Source of the DNA: Lachnospiraceae bacterium
GTDB taxonomy: Bacteria; Bacillota; Clostridia; Lachnospirales; Lachnospiraceae
DNA: 64,000 nucleotides
Reading direction: 5' to 3'
Assembly (NCBI GenBank): GCA_017934175.1
Contig: JAGBKB010000036.1
Location: 34,601 to 98,600, forward strand
Shown piece by piece: positions 47,643-56,316 of the stretch (positions are counted from its first letter, which is position 1; every line of letters starts with the position of its first letter). The notes under the pieces were generated by a model that saw only the letters and a program-made list of their open reading frames with translations, was not told the DNA's origin and did not search any database. Both the position numbers and the translations under genes were made by a program.

Positions 47643-49577
47643 TTACCAATCAAGCACGGCTTCATTTGCATGTTCATATATAAAGTCACGACGTTCGCCT
47701 ACTTCTGACCCCATAAGCATCTCTGTAACTTTTGATGCTACTCTTGCATCTTCTATTTCCACTCTTTTTAACACTCTATTGTCTGGATTAAGTGTTGTTT
47801 CCCATAGTTCTTGTGGGTCCATCTCCCCAAGTCCTTTAAATCTTTTAATCTCATAACTGCCATCTTTATGTTTTTTCTTATAGTCAATGAGCGCTTTTTC
47901 ATCATATAAGTATTCTTTTTCACTTGATTTCCCTTTTGGTATAGCGGCATAAAGTGGTGGCATAGATACATATACATGTCCTTCATTTATAAGTTCTGGC
48001 ATAAATCTATACAAAAAAGTAAGTAATAAAGTATCAATGTGTGAGCCATCAACATCAGCATCTGTCATTAATATTATTTTATCATAGCGAAGTTTACTTA
48101 TATCAAAATCATTTCCATAGCCTTCACTAAAACCGCATCCAAAAGTATTTATCATAGTTTTTATTTCAGCATTCGCAAGAACTTTATCCATAGATGCTTT
48201 CTCAACATTTAAAATTTTTCCCCTAAGTGGAAGGATTGCTTGAGTATTTCTATTTCTACAATTTTTAGCCGAACCACCAGCCGAATCTCCCTCAACTATA
48301 AATATTTCACATACACTCGCATCTTTACTTATGCAATTTGCGAGTTTGCCATTTGAATCAAAAGAGAATTTGGATTTTGATAAAAGATTGGTTTTGGCTT
48401 TTTCTTCTGCCTTCCTAATCTTTGCAGACTTCTCTGCTTGGGCAATCATTGCTTTTACATCTTCTACATTTCTATCAAAATATCTTTCAAGTTGCTCACC
48501 AACAACTTGAGCAACTTGTTTTGATACATCTTGACTTGCTAATTTAGTTTTAGTTTGACCTTCAAATAATGGGTCAGGATACTTTATGGCAACTATCGCT
48601 GTCATTCCATTTCTTGTATCTGGACCAGTAAAGTTTTCATCTTTTTCTTTTAGATTTCCAAGTTGTCTTGCATAACTATTTAGTAATTGAGTAAACTTCG
48701 TTTTAAAACCAATCAGGTGCGTACCACCTTCTTGAGTGTAAATATTATTACAAAAACCTAATATGTTTTCTTCAAAGGCATCTATAAATTGAATTGCAAC
48801 ATCTACTTCAGTTTTATCCACTATACCTTTAAATGTAATCTCTTTGGTAACAGTTTTCTTTCCTTTATTTAATTCTTTAATAAATGCACTTAAACCTTCA
48901 GGTTCATGATAATCTATAATTTCTGGTGTTTTATTTGTCAAATCTTCAAAATGAATGTGTAGATTTGGATTTAAATAACAAGTTTCATGAAGTCTTGATT
49001 TAATCCAATCTATCTTAAACTTTGTGTGTGTAAATATTTCTGGGTCTGGTGAAAAATTAATCATAGTTCCAGTATGTTTACTTTTACCAACTACAGGTAA
49101 TTTACCTTTAACTAACTTGGTAGTTGGTTTACCTCTCTCGTATGTATCTTTATAAACATTACCATCTCTACTCACTTCAACAATCATACGTTCAGAGAGA
49201 GCATTGACAACTGAAGAACCAACACCATGAAGTCCACCTGATGTCTTATATGTTTCATTATCAAATTTACCACCAGCATGTAATGTAGTAAGAACTACTC
49301 TGACAGCCGGTAGCCCTGATTTATGTAAGTCAACTGGTATTCCACGACCATCATCCACAACTGTGCAAGAGCCATCTTTTTCAATTCTAACTGCAATATT
49401 ATTACAAAATCCGGCTAAATGTTCATCAACTGAATTATCTAAAATTTCATAAACCAAATGATTTAGTCCCTTTTGACCCACATCACCAATATACATTCCT
49501 GGGCGTTTACGGACTGGCTCTAAACCTTCCAATACTGTTATATTTTCTGCACCATAATTTTTATTTTTATCAGACAT
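47643..49577 (-). CDS. Type IIA DNA topoisomerase, B subunit (GyrB/ParE family)
   Basis: The 644-residue protein has the GHKL ATPase domain (LVYEILDNSVDEHLAG, VDDGRGIPVD, TSGGLHGVGSSVVNALS), a transducer domain and the TOPRIM domain (EGDSAGGSAKNCRNR, LMTDADVDGSHI), ending MLMGSEVGERRDFI. It is the right length for a GyrB subunit without the E. coli insertion. It is most likely the partner of the A subunit at 28836-31073, but the usual dnaA-linked gyrBA pair may exist elsewhere, so gyrase versus topoisomerase IV is left open. It has its own promoter. Confidence 0.95.
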   Translation of the reverse strand: MSDKNKNYGAENITVLEGLEPVRKRPGMYIGDVGQKGLNHLVYEILDNSVDEHLAGFCNNIAVRIEKDGSCTVVDDGRGIPVDLHKSGLPAVRVVLTTLHAGGKFDNETYKTSGGLHGVGSSVVNALSERMIVEVSRDGNVYKDTYERGKPTTKLVKGKLPVVGKSKHTGTMINFSPDPEIFTHTKFKIDWIKSRLHETCYLNPNLHIHFEDLTNKTPEIIDYHEPEGLSAFIKELNKGKKTVTKEITFKGIVDKTEVDVAIQFIDAFEENILGFCNNIYTQEGGTHLIGFKTKFTQLLNSYARQLGNLKEKDENFTGPDTRNGMTAIVAIKYPDPLFEGQTKTKLASQDVSKQVAQVVGEQLERYFDRNVEDVKAMIAQAEKSAKIRKAEEKAKTNLLSKSKFSFDSNGKLANCISKDASVCEIFIVEGDSAGGSAKNCRNRNTQAILPLRGKILNVEKASMDKVLANAEIKTMINTFGCGFSEGYGNDFDISKLRYDKIILMTDADVDGSHIDTLLLTFLYRFMPELINEGHVYVSMPPLYAAIPKGKSSEKEYLYDEKALIDYKKKHKDGSYEIKRFKGLGEMDPQELWETTLNPDNRVLKRVEIEDARVASKVTEMLMGSEVGERRDFIYEHANEAVLDW

Positions 49578-49610
49578 TTTTACCTCTCTAAATCAATGCA
49601 CATAAAACAT

Positions 49611-49627
49611 ATTAGCACTTTGCTAAT
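49611..49627. repeat. Palindrome in the GyrB-type gene leader
   Basis: ATTAGCA and TGCTAAT form a perfect 7-base inverted repeat with a CTT spacer. It lies 34 bases upstream of the ATG and about 30 downstream of the -10, so it may be an operator or leader hairpin. It resembles CIRCE half-sites but lacks the 9-base spacer. Confidence 0.45.
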
Positions 49628-49654
49628 TATTGCATAATTGCTATAATGTAAAAG

Positions 49655-49683
49655 ATTATACTATATATAGTGTTATTTTTCAA
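49655..49683 (-). promoter_or_regulatory. Promoter of the GyrB-type subunit gene
   Basis: On the minus strand a -35 TTGAAA (49678-49683) and a perfect -10 TATAAT (49655-49660) are separated by 17 bases. Transcription would start near 49648, giving a leader of about 70 bases containing the ATTAGCA palindrome. Confidence 0.7.
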
Positions 49684-49708
49684 GTAAATATACTAACTAT
49701 AAATAGTC

Positions 49709-49890
49709 AAAAAAAAACCAGATTACCGTTAAAACTTTATTGATACCTAGCATTGCTAGGTGGGTCACCTAATTGATGCTTTTAGTATCCTGTGAAAACT
49801 ATAAAGCCCAGGCCCGCTAGCCACACCAATACTCGGATGCCCTTTAAAAAATTGTAGGTTCAATAAAATATTTTAACGAATAACCCAGTA
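49709..49890 (-). ncRNA. ssrS: 6S RNA
   Basis: The minus strand has a long closing stem: ACTGGGTTA and GTTAAAA...TTTTATTGA near the 5' end pair with TCAATAAA...TTTTAAC and TAATCTGGT near the 3' end, followed by nine Ts. Between them is a large bubble with the elements GCGGGCCTGGGC, AGTTTTCACAGG and AGGTGACCCACCT that I recognise from Clostridia 6S RNAs. 6S RNA binds sigma-A RNA polymerase and inhibits transcription. Its 5' end is only 3-5 bases from the 3' end of tRNA-Gly, leaving no space for a separate promoter. Identification is from memory of the family pattern, not a covariance search. Confidence 0.75.
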
Positions 49891-49893
49891 TAA

Positions 49894-49964
49894 AGCAGAT
49901 TACGGGAGTCGAACCCGCCTCTTAGCCTTGGGAAGGCCACATAATACCGATATACTAAATCTGC
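49894..49964 (-). tRNA. tRNA-Gly (anticodon CCC)
   Basis: The minus strand folds with a perfect 7-bp acceptor stem (GCAGATT/AATCTGC), an anticodon loop TTCCCAA giving CCC, and the T-arm GCGGGTTCGACTCCCGT. The discriminator is U, as usual for glycine tRNAs; CCA is not encoded. It starts 5 bases after the SGNH gene stop codon and its 3' end abuts the 6S RNA. A candidate -10 TATAAT lies at 49986-49991 within the SGNH gene. Confidence 0.95.
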
Positions 49965-49969
49965 ATAAA

Positions 49970-51010
49970 TTAACTTCTTGGAGTAATTATATTTGAAGTA
50001 GTACTTTCATCTTCTACTAATGCATTACTTAAAAGATATACTAAAAACTTATCATAATGAACTAAATGAATATGCACATTATCAGTTGACAACTCTAACT
50101 TTAGATTACCATTTTCATCATCATACATAGGGTTTGGGTCTAAATAATAAGTTTGAATATTATCTGCATAATCTTTAATAAACTCATTTACATGGTTTAC
50201 GTTTTCATTTGTTAAATGTAACTTAGTAGGGTCAAGCACATCAGTCACATGAAGATTTGCTATTAAATAAATAATTGCTTGTGGTTGTAATTTTTTTATT
50301 CTATCAATTGTTTCTTTATACTGTTTTTTATGGCTGTAATAATTTGTTTGTAAATTATTTATTCCAAGCATTATATATATTTTATCAAATTTATGATTGG
50401 TTAGCAAGTCATATAATTTAGTTTTTCCTATAGGTGCTACATCATCTTCATTTTCAAATATATTAAAAACTGAGGCTGAAGTATAACAGAAATACATCGC
50501 CTCAGGAATTTTCATATAAATCTCAAAACCAACCATCCTTGAGTCTCCTATAAATAGAGTATTCTTAAAATAATCTAAAGAAACAGTTTCAACTTTCAAT
50601 TTCTTTTTCGTAAATACAGTGTCTTCAAAATTATCTTCATCAATAATTTCTTCACTTGTAGGCAACTCTATTAATTGTTCATTATTACCAGTACTATCAT
50701 CAATGTTATCATTAATAAATGTGTTATTTAAATCAGTTAATTCAATACTTTCATTAGTTGAATTGCTGATTGATACCTCTGCTTCAGTACTGTTTGTTAA
50801 TTCATCAACAACATCATTACTATAAAACTTATTTAAAGTATTTTTTATATATAAATATGAATTCTTTGGTAAGTTATCTATAATATTTTTAAAATTACTT
50901 TTAGTGAAAACACTAAAATATAAGTTTTCAAGAAAAATGAAAACAATTAAAATAATTGTTGATATAATATTATTAAGAATATGGTATTTTTTCTTTTCTA
51001 TATTTTTCAT
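49970..51010 (-). CDS. Membrane-anchored SGNH-hydrolase-like protein
   Basis: The 346-residue protein has an N-terminal transmembrane segment (about 12-32), an acidic Ser/Thr/Asn-rich linker, and an SGNH-like catalytic domain: block I FIGDSRMVGF (Ser near 155), block III IMLGINNLQ, and a C-terminal DNVHIH as the Asp-His pair. It lies directly after an MBOAT-family gene, and this pair is typical of extracellular polysaccharide or teichoic-acid O-acetylation (AlgI/AlgJ, DltB-like). It may be an acetyltransferase or esterase. Its ATG lies 1 base before the end of the MBOAT gene and has no ribosome-binding site, so translation is probably coupled. Confidence 0.78.
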   Translation of the reverse strand: MKNIEKKKYHILNNIISTIILIVFIFLENLYFSVFTKSNFKNIIDNLPKNSYLYIKNTLNKFYSNDVVDELTNSTEAEVSISNSTNESIELTDLNNTFINDNIDDSTGNNEQLIELPTSEEIIDEDNFEDTVFTKKKLKVETVSLDYFKNTLFIGDSRMVGFEIYMKIPEAMYFCYTSASVFNIFENEDDVAPIGKTKLYDLLTNHKFDKIYIMLGINNLQTNYYSHKKQYKETIDRIKKLQPQAIIYLIANLHVTDVLDPTKLHLTNENVNHVNEFIKDYADNIQTYYLDPNPMYDDENGNLKLELSTDNVHIHLVHYDKFLVYLLSNALVEDESTTSNIITPRS

Positions 51011-51011
51011 A

Positions 51012-52361
51012 TCAAAATGTAAAATATTTAAACAAATCTGAATTAGTCACATTAATCATATAACAAGATAACACTATTAATATTATAGTTATGATAACCA
51101 TAATATATCTACAATTATAAATTTTCATAAATAATAATTTAGGAATATGTGTCATAAATAATAATCCCACTATAAAAACTTTATAATATGACTTTAAAAT
51201 AGATTCAAAATCTCTTAAACTTTTTATAGTTGAAAAATCTATAAGTTTCAAAATATATAATTTAAGATTATTGATATTTTCTATTGAAAAAATCAAAAAA
51301 GTGAATGGAATTAACACTATTACGATAATTCGACCAATGATGTCACATTTTTTATATACTTTAAGCAGTAGTGTCTTTTCCATTATAATTATTATGCAAA
51401 CTAACATTGCCCATAATAAATAATTAATTTTAAATCCATGCCACAATCCTGTTAATAACCATACAACTACTATATTTACAATTTGTCTATAAATATTTTT
51501 ATGGTCACAATGACCTCCTAATGGTATATAGACATAATCTCTAAAAAATTGACCAAGTGTTATATGCCATCTTCTCCAAAATTCAGAAACTGATTTAGAT
51601 AAAAATGGTAAATTGAAATTATCAGGTAATACTATACCTATTGATTTTGCAATACCTATAGCCATAAGGGAATATCCTGCAAAATCAAAATAAAGGTTCA
51701 TCGTATAACTATACATTCCCACCCAAGCAGTAAATATTGATATACTTTCGTATCCATATACATTTATGGTATTTATGATATTATAAATATTATCTGACAA
51801 TATACATTTTAATGACAGTCCTATAGCAAAAATATAAAGACCTTTTAAAAAATTGTCAAATGATATATCTTTATTGCTATAAGTCTTTTCAAATAAATCA
51901 TATCTTGTAATCGGTCCAGAAAGAAGTTTTGGGAAGAATATAATATATTGAGCAAATCTTAAAAAACTAATTTTACCAAAATTATTATTATTTTTAACAT
52001 CTATAAAAATTGATATATAGTGGAACACATAAAAACTAAGTCCTGCAGGCATAGTATTTAAGAACAGTCCAGATTTTAGAATGACAATGACTAATATATT
52101 AAAGAAAACAGAAATATATAACTTTATACTTTTTATTCTATTATCACTCTCACTAAATATATTATATAAAAATAGGTAATTAATTATAGTAAGTATAATT
52201 AAAATATAAACATTTATTACATTATTTAAGTTCCCAAATATATAATATAATATACTAAATAAAAAAATAATAACATTTTTAAAATTGTCTCCCGCTATAA
52301 AATAAGACAAAAAAAATGTTGGTAAAAATAAAAATATGAAATTTAAATCACTAAATATCAT
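51012..52361 (-). CDS. MBOAT-family membrane O-acyltransferase (AlgI/DltB-like)
   Basis: The 449-residue protein is highly hydrophobic, with about 11 membrane segments. The MBOAT signatures are visible: LSGPITRYD, FDFAGYSLMAIGIA, SEFWRRWHITLGQFFRDYVYIPLGG (split here) and the catalytic-histidine block GLWHGFKINYLLWA. It would move acyl groups from cytoplasmic donors to an extracellular acceptor. It overlaps the end of the second HI0933 gene by 11 bases and precedes the SGNH protein. Confidence 0.93.
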   Translation of the reverse strand: MIFSDLNFIFLFLPTFFLSYFIAGDNFKNVIIFLFSILYYIFGNLNNVINVYILIILTIINYLFLYNIFSESDNRIKSIKLYISVFFNILVIVILKSGLFLNTMPAGLSFYVFHYISIFIDVKNNNNFGKISFLRFAQYIIFFPKLLSGPITRYDLFEKTYSNKDISFDNFLKGLYIFAIGLSLKCILSDNIYNIINTINVYGYESISIFTAWVGMYSYTMNLYFDFAGYSLMAIGIAKSIGIVLPDNFNLPFLSKSVSEFWRRWHITLGQFFRDYVYIPLGGHCDHKNIYRQIVNIVVVWLLTGLWHGFKINYLLWAMLVCIIIIMEKTLLLKVYKKCDIIGRIIVIVLIPFTFLIFSIENINNLKLYILKLIDFSTIKSLRDFESILKSYYKVFIVGLLFMTHIPKLLFMKIYNCRYIMVIITIILIVLSCYMINVTNSDLFKYFTF

Positions 52362-53691
52362 TTATAACTCTTTCACCTGCAACATATCCAGTTGTTGCAG
52401 CAAGTTGAATATTAAATCCTCCGGTTAATGCATCTATATCAATAACTTCCCCTGCAAAATAAAGTCCCTTAATTTTTTTACTCTCCATTGTTTTAGGATT
52501 TATCTCTTTAACATCTATCCCTCCACGAGTTATTATAGCCTCGCTAAAACCTCTTTTGCTCGTAAGTGTAAAATCAAAACTTTTTAACAAAAAAATAATT
52601 TTTTTCCTTATTTCTTTATTTATTTCAGAACAAGTAATCTTGTTTAAATCATAATTATTAAATATTAAACTTAATCTCTTTAAAAAAACATCAATCATAG
52701 ATGATGGCAATATGCTGGATAATATATTTTTAAATAATTTTGTTTTGTTTGTATCAAGTTCTCTTAAAAGTCTATCTTCTAACTGCTTCTCATTTAACGC
52801 TGGTTTTAAATCAATAGATAATCTTAAATTACTTTCATTATAACTATTTGTTATATTATCTTCATCAAATTTTAAGTCTACGTAACTACTTGCAGAAATT
52901 ATAATAGGTCCACTTACTCCAAAATGTGTAAATAACATCTCACCAAAATCTTTGTATATAGACTTATTCGCTTGATTTTTTATATCTATAGACACATTTT
53001 TTAGTGTAAGTCCCTGCATTGATTTACAATCATCAACTTCTAATACATTAAATGGCACAAGTGATGGAGACTGATTAATTACATTTATATTCATTTTTTT
53101 TGCAAATCTATATCCATCTCCTGTAGAGCCTGTTGATTTATACGACAAGCCGCCTGTTGCAATTATTACTTTGTCAGCAATAATTTTTTCTTTGTTATTG
53201 GTTGTAATTTCAAATATTCCGTGATTATCCAAATTATTATTACTTTCATTTATATTCTTGATATCTACAACTTCTGTATTTAGTTTTACTTTAACCTTAT
53301 TTTTCTTTAATTGTTTTTTTAATGCATCAATAACATCATAAGACTTATCACTGATAGGGAACACTCGATTTCCCCGCTCCACTTTTAGTGGGCAACCATT
53401 TTCTTCCACAAGATTTATAAAGTCAGTATTTGAAAAATCAGTATATGAAGAATAAATAAACTTTGAGTTTCTTACTATGTTTTTAACGAAGTCCTCTTTT
53501 ATACAATTATTAGTTAAATTACATCTTCCTTTTCCAGTAATAAACATTTTTTTGCCAAGTTTTTCATTTTTTTCAATTATTAAAATATTTGGCAAATTGT
53601 TATTGCTTTTATCATATAATAATGCAGTTTTAGATGCTCCAATAGCCGCAAGCATTCCTGCTGGGCCACCACCAATAATTACTAATCTCAT
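52351..53691 (-). CDS. HI0933/BaiN-family FAD-dependent oxidoreductase (copy 2)
   Basis: The 446-residue protein opens with MRLVIIGGGPAGMLAAIGAS (FAD motif), has the signature KKMFITGKGRCNLTN, and ends GLYFAGEVIDIDALTGGFN and the family's GY terminus. It is a paralogue of the protein at 4897-6195, sharing all signatures with moderate divergence elsewhere. Substrate unknown. It starts 17 bases after the unrecognised gene upstream and overlaps the MBOAT gene. Confidence 0.9.
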   Translation of the reverse strand: MRLVIIGGGPAGMLAAIGASKTALLYDKSNNNLPNILIIEKNEKLGKKMFITGKGRCNLTNNCIKEDFVKNIVRNSKFIYSSYTDFSNTDFINLVEENGCPLKVERGNRVFPISDKSYDVIDALKKQLKKNKVKVKLNTEVVDIKNINESNNNLDNHGIFEITTNNKEKIIADKVIIATGGLSYKSTGSTGDGYRFAKKMNINVINQSPSLVPFNVLEVDDCKSMQGLTLKNVSIDIKNQANKSIYKDFGEMLFTHFGVSGPIIISASSYVDLKFDEDNITNSYNESNLRLSIDLKPALNEKQLEDRLLRELDTNKTKLFKNILSSILPSSMIDVFLKRLSLIFNNYDLNKITCSEINKEIRKKIIFLLKSFDFTLTSKRGFSEAIITRGGIDVKEINPKTMESKKIKGLYFAGEVIDIDALTGGFNIQLAATTGYVAGERVINDI

Positions 53692-53708
53692 CTCATTAAA
53701 AAGTTATT

Positions 53709-54203
53709 TTATAAATTTTCATTTATTTCACTAATGCCATCATTAATTATTTCTTGACTATTAGCATCTTTTTCATTATTTTCTGCAATTTCATCATCTG
53801 TAGTCACATCATCCTTAATAGGGACATGTAGAGTACATGCCATAAGAATAATTTTGTTGTATTCATCCTCTGGGTTTAGATTTTTACTCTTTAATTTTTC
53901 TTTATACTCTTTCCAATATAATCTTCTTTCGCTTTCAATAACTTCAGTCGCCTTTGAAAATCCAATATCTAACCTCATATCAATCGGTAGCCTATAATGA
54001 AATACACATTTCCCAAATACATCAAGTTCGCTTGACATATTTATAAGTTCTTCAATGCCAACCTTTTTTGCTTCTTTTATTAATTCTTCTGTCGTATTCG
54101 CTTCAGAATTAACACTTGCCGTTGCATACAATCTATCTATTAATTTTTTTATATTTTCTTTTCTTGCATTTAATCTAATAAGTTCTCTATCTTCTGAAGT
54201 CAT
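53709..54203 (-). CDS. Unrecognised soluble protein, acidic C-terminus
   Basis: I do not recognise the family. The 164-residue product is helical, with a basic-acidic N-terminal helix (SEDRELIRLNARKENIKKLI), a central region HYRLPIDMRLDIGFSKATEV and a strongly acidic, Asn-rich tail from about residue 130. There is no signal peptide or membrane segment. It has a GGAGGG site and lies between the LytS-type phosphatase gene and the second HI0933 gene. Confidence 0.7.
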   Translation of the reverse strand: MTSEDRELIRLNARKENIKKLIDRLYATASVNSEANTTEELIKEAKKVGIEELINMSSELDVFGKCVFHYRLPIDMRLDIGFSKATEVIESERRLYWKEYKEKLKSKNLNPEDEYNKIILMACTLHVPIKDDVTTDDEIAENNEKDANSQEIINDGISEINENL

Positions 54204-54226
54204 TAAAATATCCCTCCAAAAAAATA

Positions 54227-56287
54227 TTATTCTTTACTATCCTTACTATAGTTAAGATATCTAAAACCAAACATTGTTATATCATCAAATTGTTCTGCTG
54301 AATTAGCAAAATCGGCAACATCCCGTCTAACGCTTTTCAGTATTTCTTCTAAACTCTTACTTTTATTATTATTTAATATTTCAAGCATTTTTTCTATACC
54401 ATATGCTTCATTTTTTTCGTTTGTTGCTTCAGGGACACCATCAGTGTAAAGGAAAATCTCATCACCTATATTAAACTTTATATCATACACCTTTGCTTTT
54501 ATATTCTCAAAAGTAGCAAGTGGAAGTGAATGTTCATCTTTTAAAATCTCATAGTCACCATCAAATCTTTTTAATATAGGGAATTCATGACCATAATTTG
54601 CGCATTTCATAATTCCTTTTTCTAAATCAATAATTCCCATCCAAGCAGTGACAAACATATCGGCTTCATTATTTTTACATAATGCATTATTCGCTTTAAA
54701 CATAATATCATCAGGTAGTGATTCTTTTTCAGCGTAACTTCTTATTATATTTTTTGCCTTCATCATAAATAATGCACCAGGTACACCTTTTCCAGATACA
54801 TCAGCAATAACTAATGCAAATCTATTTCTTCCAACAAAGAAGAAGTCATAGAAATCTCCGCCAACTCCTTTTGCTGCATCCATAATAGCATATATTTCAA
54901 ACTCATTGTGATGTGGGAATATAAAGTTATTTGGCAATGCTGAAAGTTGAATAGAACTTGCTAATTCTAATTCTTCCTTCATTCTAAGTTTTTCTTTATC
55001 TATATACCCTTTTAATGCACTTACCGTTTCATTTATATCATCAGATAAAATTGCAAATTCTTTAGAGTTTCTAACATTTACAACTTCATTTAAATCACCA
55101 TCTGTGATTTTGGCAAGTGATTTATTGATATTTTGGATATCAACTACAACAGTTTTATTTACAACTATGGATATGACAAAATAAACTACAGCGACCATAA
55201 GTATTGCAAAAAAGATTGATTCATATGTTCGTGCATTTCTATACCAAAAAACTGAATTGGTTGATACAGCAATTATGCCAGTGTATTCACTTCCAAGCGA
55301 AATTACTTTACATATTGAATCATTTCCATAAAATGAATACTCAAATACATCTTGGTTAATTTTTGTTTTATAAAATCTTATATCATCAATAGTCATCACA
55401 CTATTCTTCTTATAGCCATATATTATTCTTCCTGCATTATCATATATAGAAAATATTCCATTACTTCCTATGTAAGTACTTGACCTGATTCTTTCACGTT
55501 TCTCAAATCTATCTCTTAACTCATCAGACATTTGCTCAATTTCATATTTTACACTTTGAGTAGCACTTTGATTTTGTATAAAGAATGTTCCAACTACATG
55601 TGATAACATTAATATACACATTACTATAAATAATCTATTTTGAATTCTAGATGATATAGGTACTTCTTCTTTTACTTTTTTCTTGATAAAGTATTTCCAA
55701 TCATCTGTAAAAGATATAATTGATATAGAAGCACCAGCAAGACCAATAGCAGAAAAAACTATCATAGGAATTGAACATGCATCAACAACATAAAATGCCA
55801 TTGTCATATCATCTCTATGAGTTATAAGCACTACATACATATGAAAAACTTCCATAACTGCTCCAATGAAAAAAGCAGATGTAGGCTCTGGCTTTGAATC
55901 TTTATATACTTTTCTATTTAAGATAAATCCTAAAATACCAGCAAGAAATGTTGAAATAGAGCAGGCAACTCTTGTAAAATGTCCGACATTAAAATATGTT
56001 CCTGCAATATACCTTTCAACTCCACCAATAATTCCTGATATGACACCAGATAAAGGGTCAAAATAAAGTCCAGCAATTAAAGGACCTAAGTCTCTAACAT
56101 TTAACATCATGTGACCATAATCAATTCCAAAATGAGTGGATAATATAGAACATATGCCAAAAACTAATCCAATCAAAATCTTTTGTGCAAGATTCATTTT
56201 TTTATTTCCGACACAAATCCATAAAATAATGGTCACTACAATATAACTAATGGTTACAAGTGACATTTTAACAATCATATTTGCCAT
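54227..56287 (-). CDS. 5TM (LytS-type) sensor with SpoIIE-type PP2C phosphatase
   Basis: The 686-residue protein has an N-terminal multi-spanning region (about 1-200) with the 5TMR-LYT signature (NVRDLGPLIAGLYFDPLSG, IIGGVERYIAGTYF), then a second transmembrane-bounded extracytoplasmic part, a HAMP-like segment (KSLAKITDGDLNEVVN) and a SpoIIE/RsbU-like PP2C domain (about 450-680; GGDFYDFFFV near 474, ADVSGKGVPGALFM). Such proteins dephosphorylate STAS antagonists in response to signals. It differs from the other two phosphatases here mainly in its sensor. Confidence 0.9.
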   Translation of the reverse strand: MANMIVKMSLVTISYIVVTIILWICVGNKKMNLAQKILIGLVFGICSILSTHFGIDYGHMMLNVRDLGPLIAGLYFDPLSGVISGIIGGVERYIAGTYFNVGHFTRVACSISTFLAGILGFILNRKVYKDSKPEPTSAFFIGAVMEVFHMYVVLITHRDDMTMAFYVVDACSIPMIVFSAIGLAGASISIISFTDDWKYFIKKKVKEEVPISSRIQNRLFIVMCILMLSHVVGTFFIQNQSATQSVKYEIEQMSDELRDRFEKRERIRSSTYIGSNGIFSIYDNAGRIIYGYKKNSVMTIDDIRFYKTKINQDVFEYSFYGNDSICKVISLGSEYTGIIAVSTNSVFWYRNARTYESIFFAILMVAVVYFVISIVVNKTVVVDIQNINKSLAKITDGDLNEVVNVRNSKEFAILSDDINETVSALKGYIDKEKLRMKEELELASSIQLSALPNNFIFPHHNEFEIYAIMDAAKGVGGDFYDFFFVGRNRFALVIADVSGKGVPGALFMMKAKNIIRSYAEKESLPDDIMFKANNALCKNNEADMFVTAWMGIIDLEKGIMKCANYGHEFPILKRFDGDYEILKDEHSLPLATFENIKAKVYDIKFNIGDEIFLYTDGVPEATNEKNEAYGIEKMLEILNNNKSKSLEEILKSVRRDVADFANSAEQFDDITMFGFRYLNYSKDSKE

Positions 56288-56316
56288 ATATATACCTTAA
56301 GATTATAATTTATTAT

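Noticed and set aside
49611..49627. CIRCE (HrcA) operator
   Set aside because: The half-sites resemble TTAGCA/TGCTAA, but the spacer is 3 bases instead of 9 and the GyrB-type gene is not a heat-shock gene.
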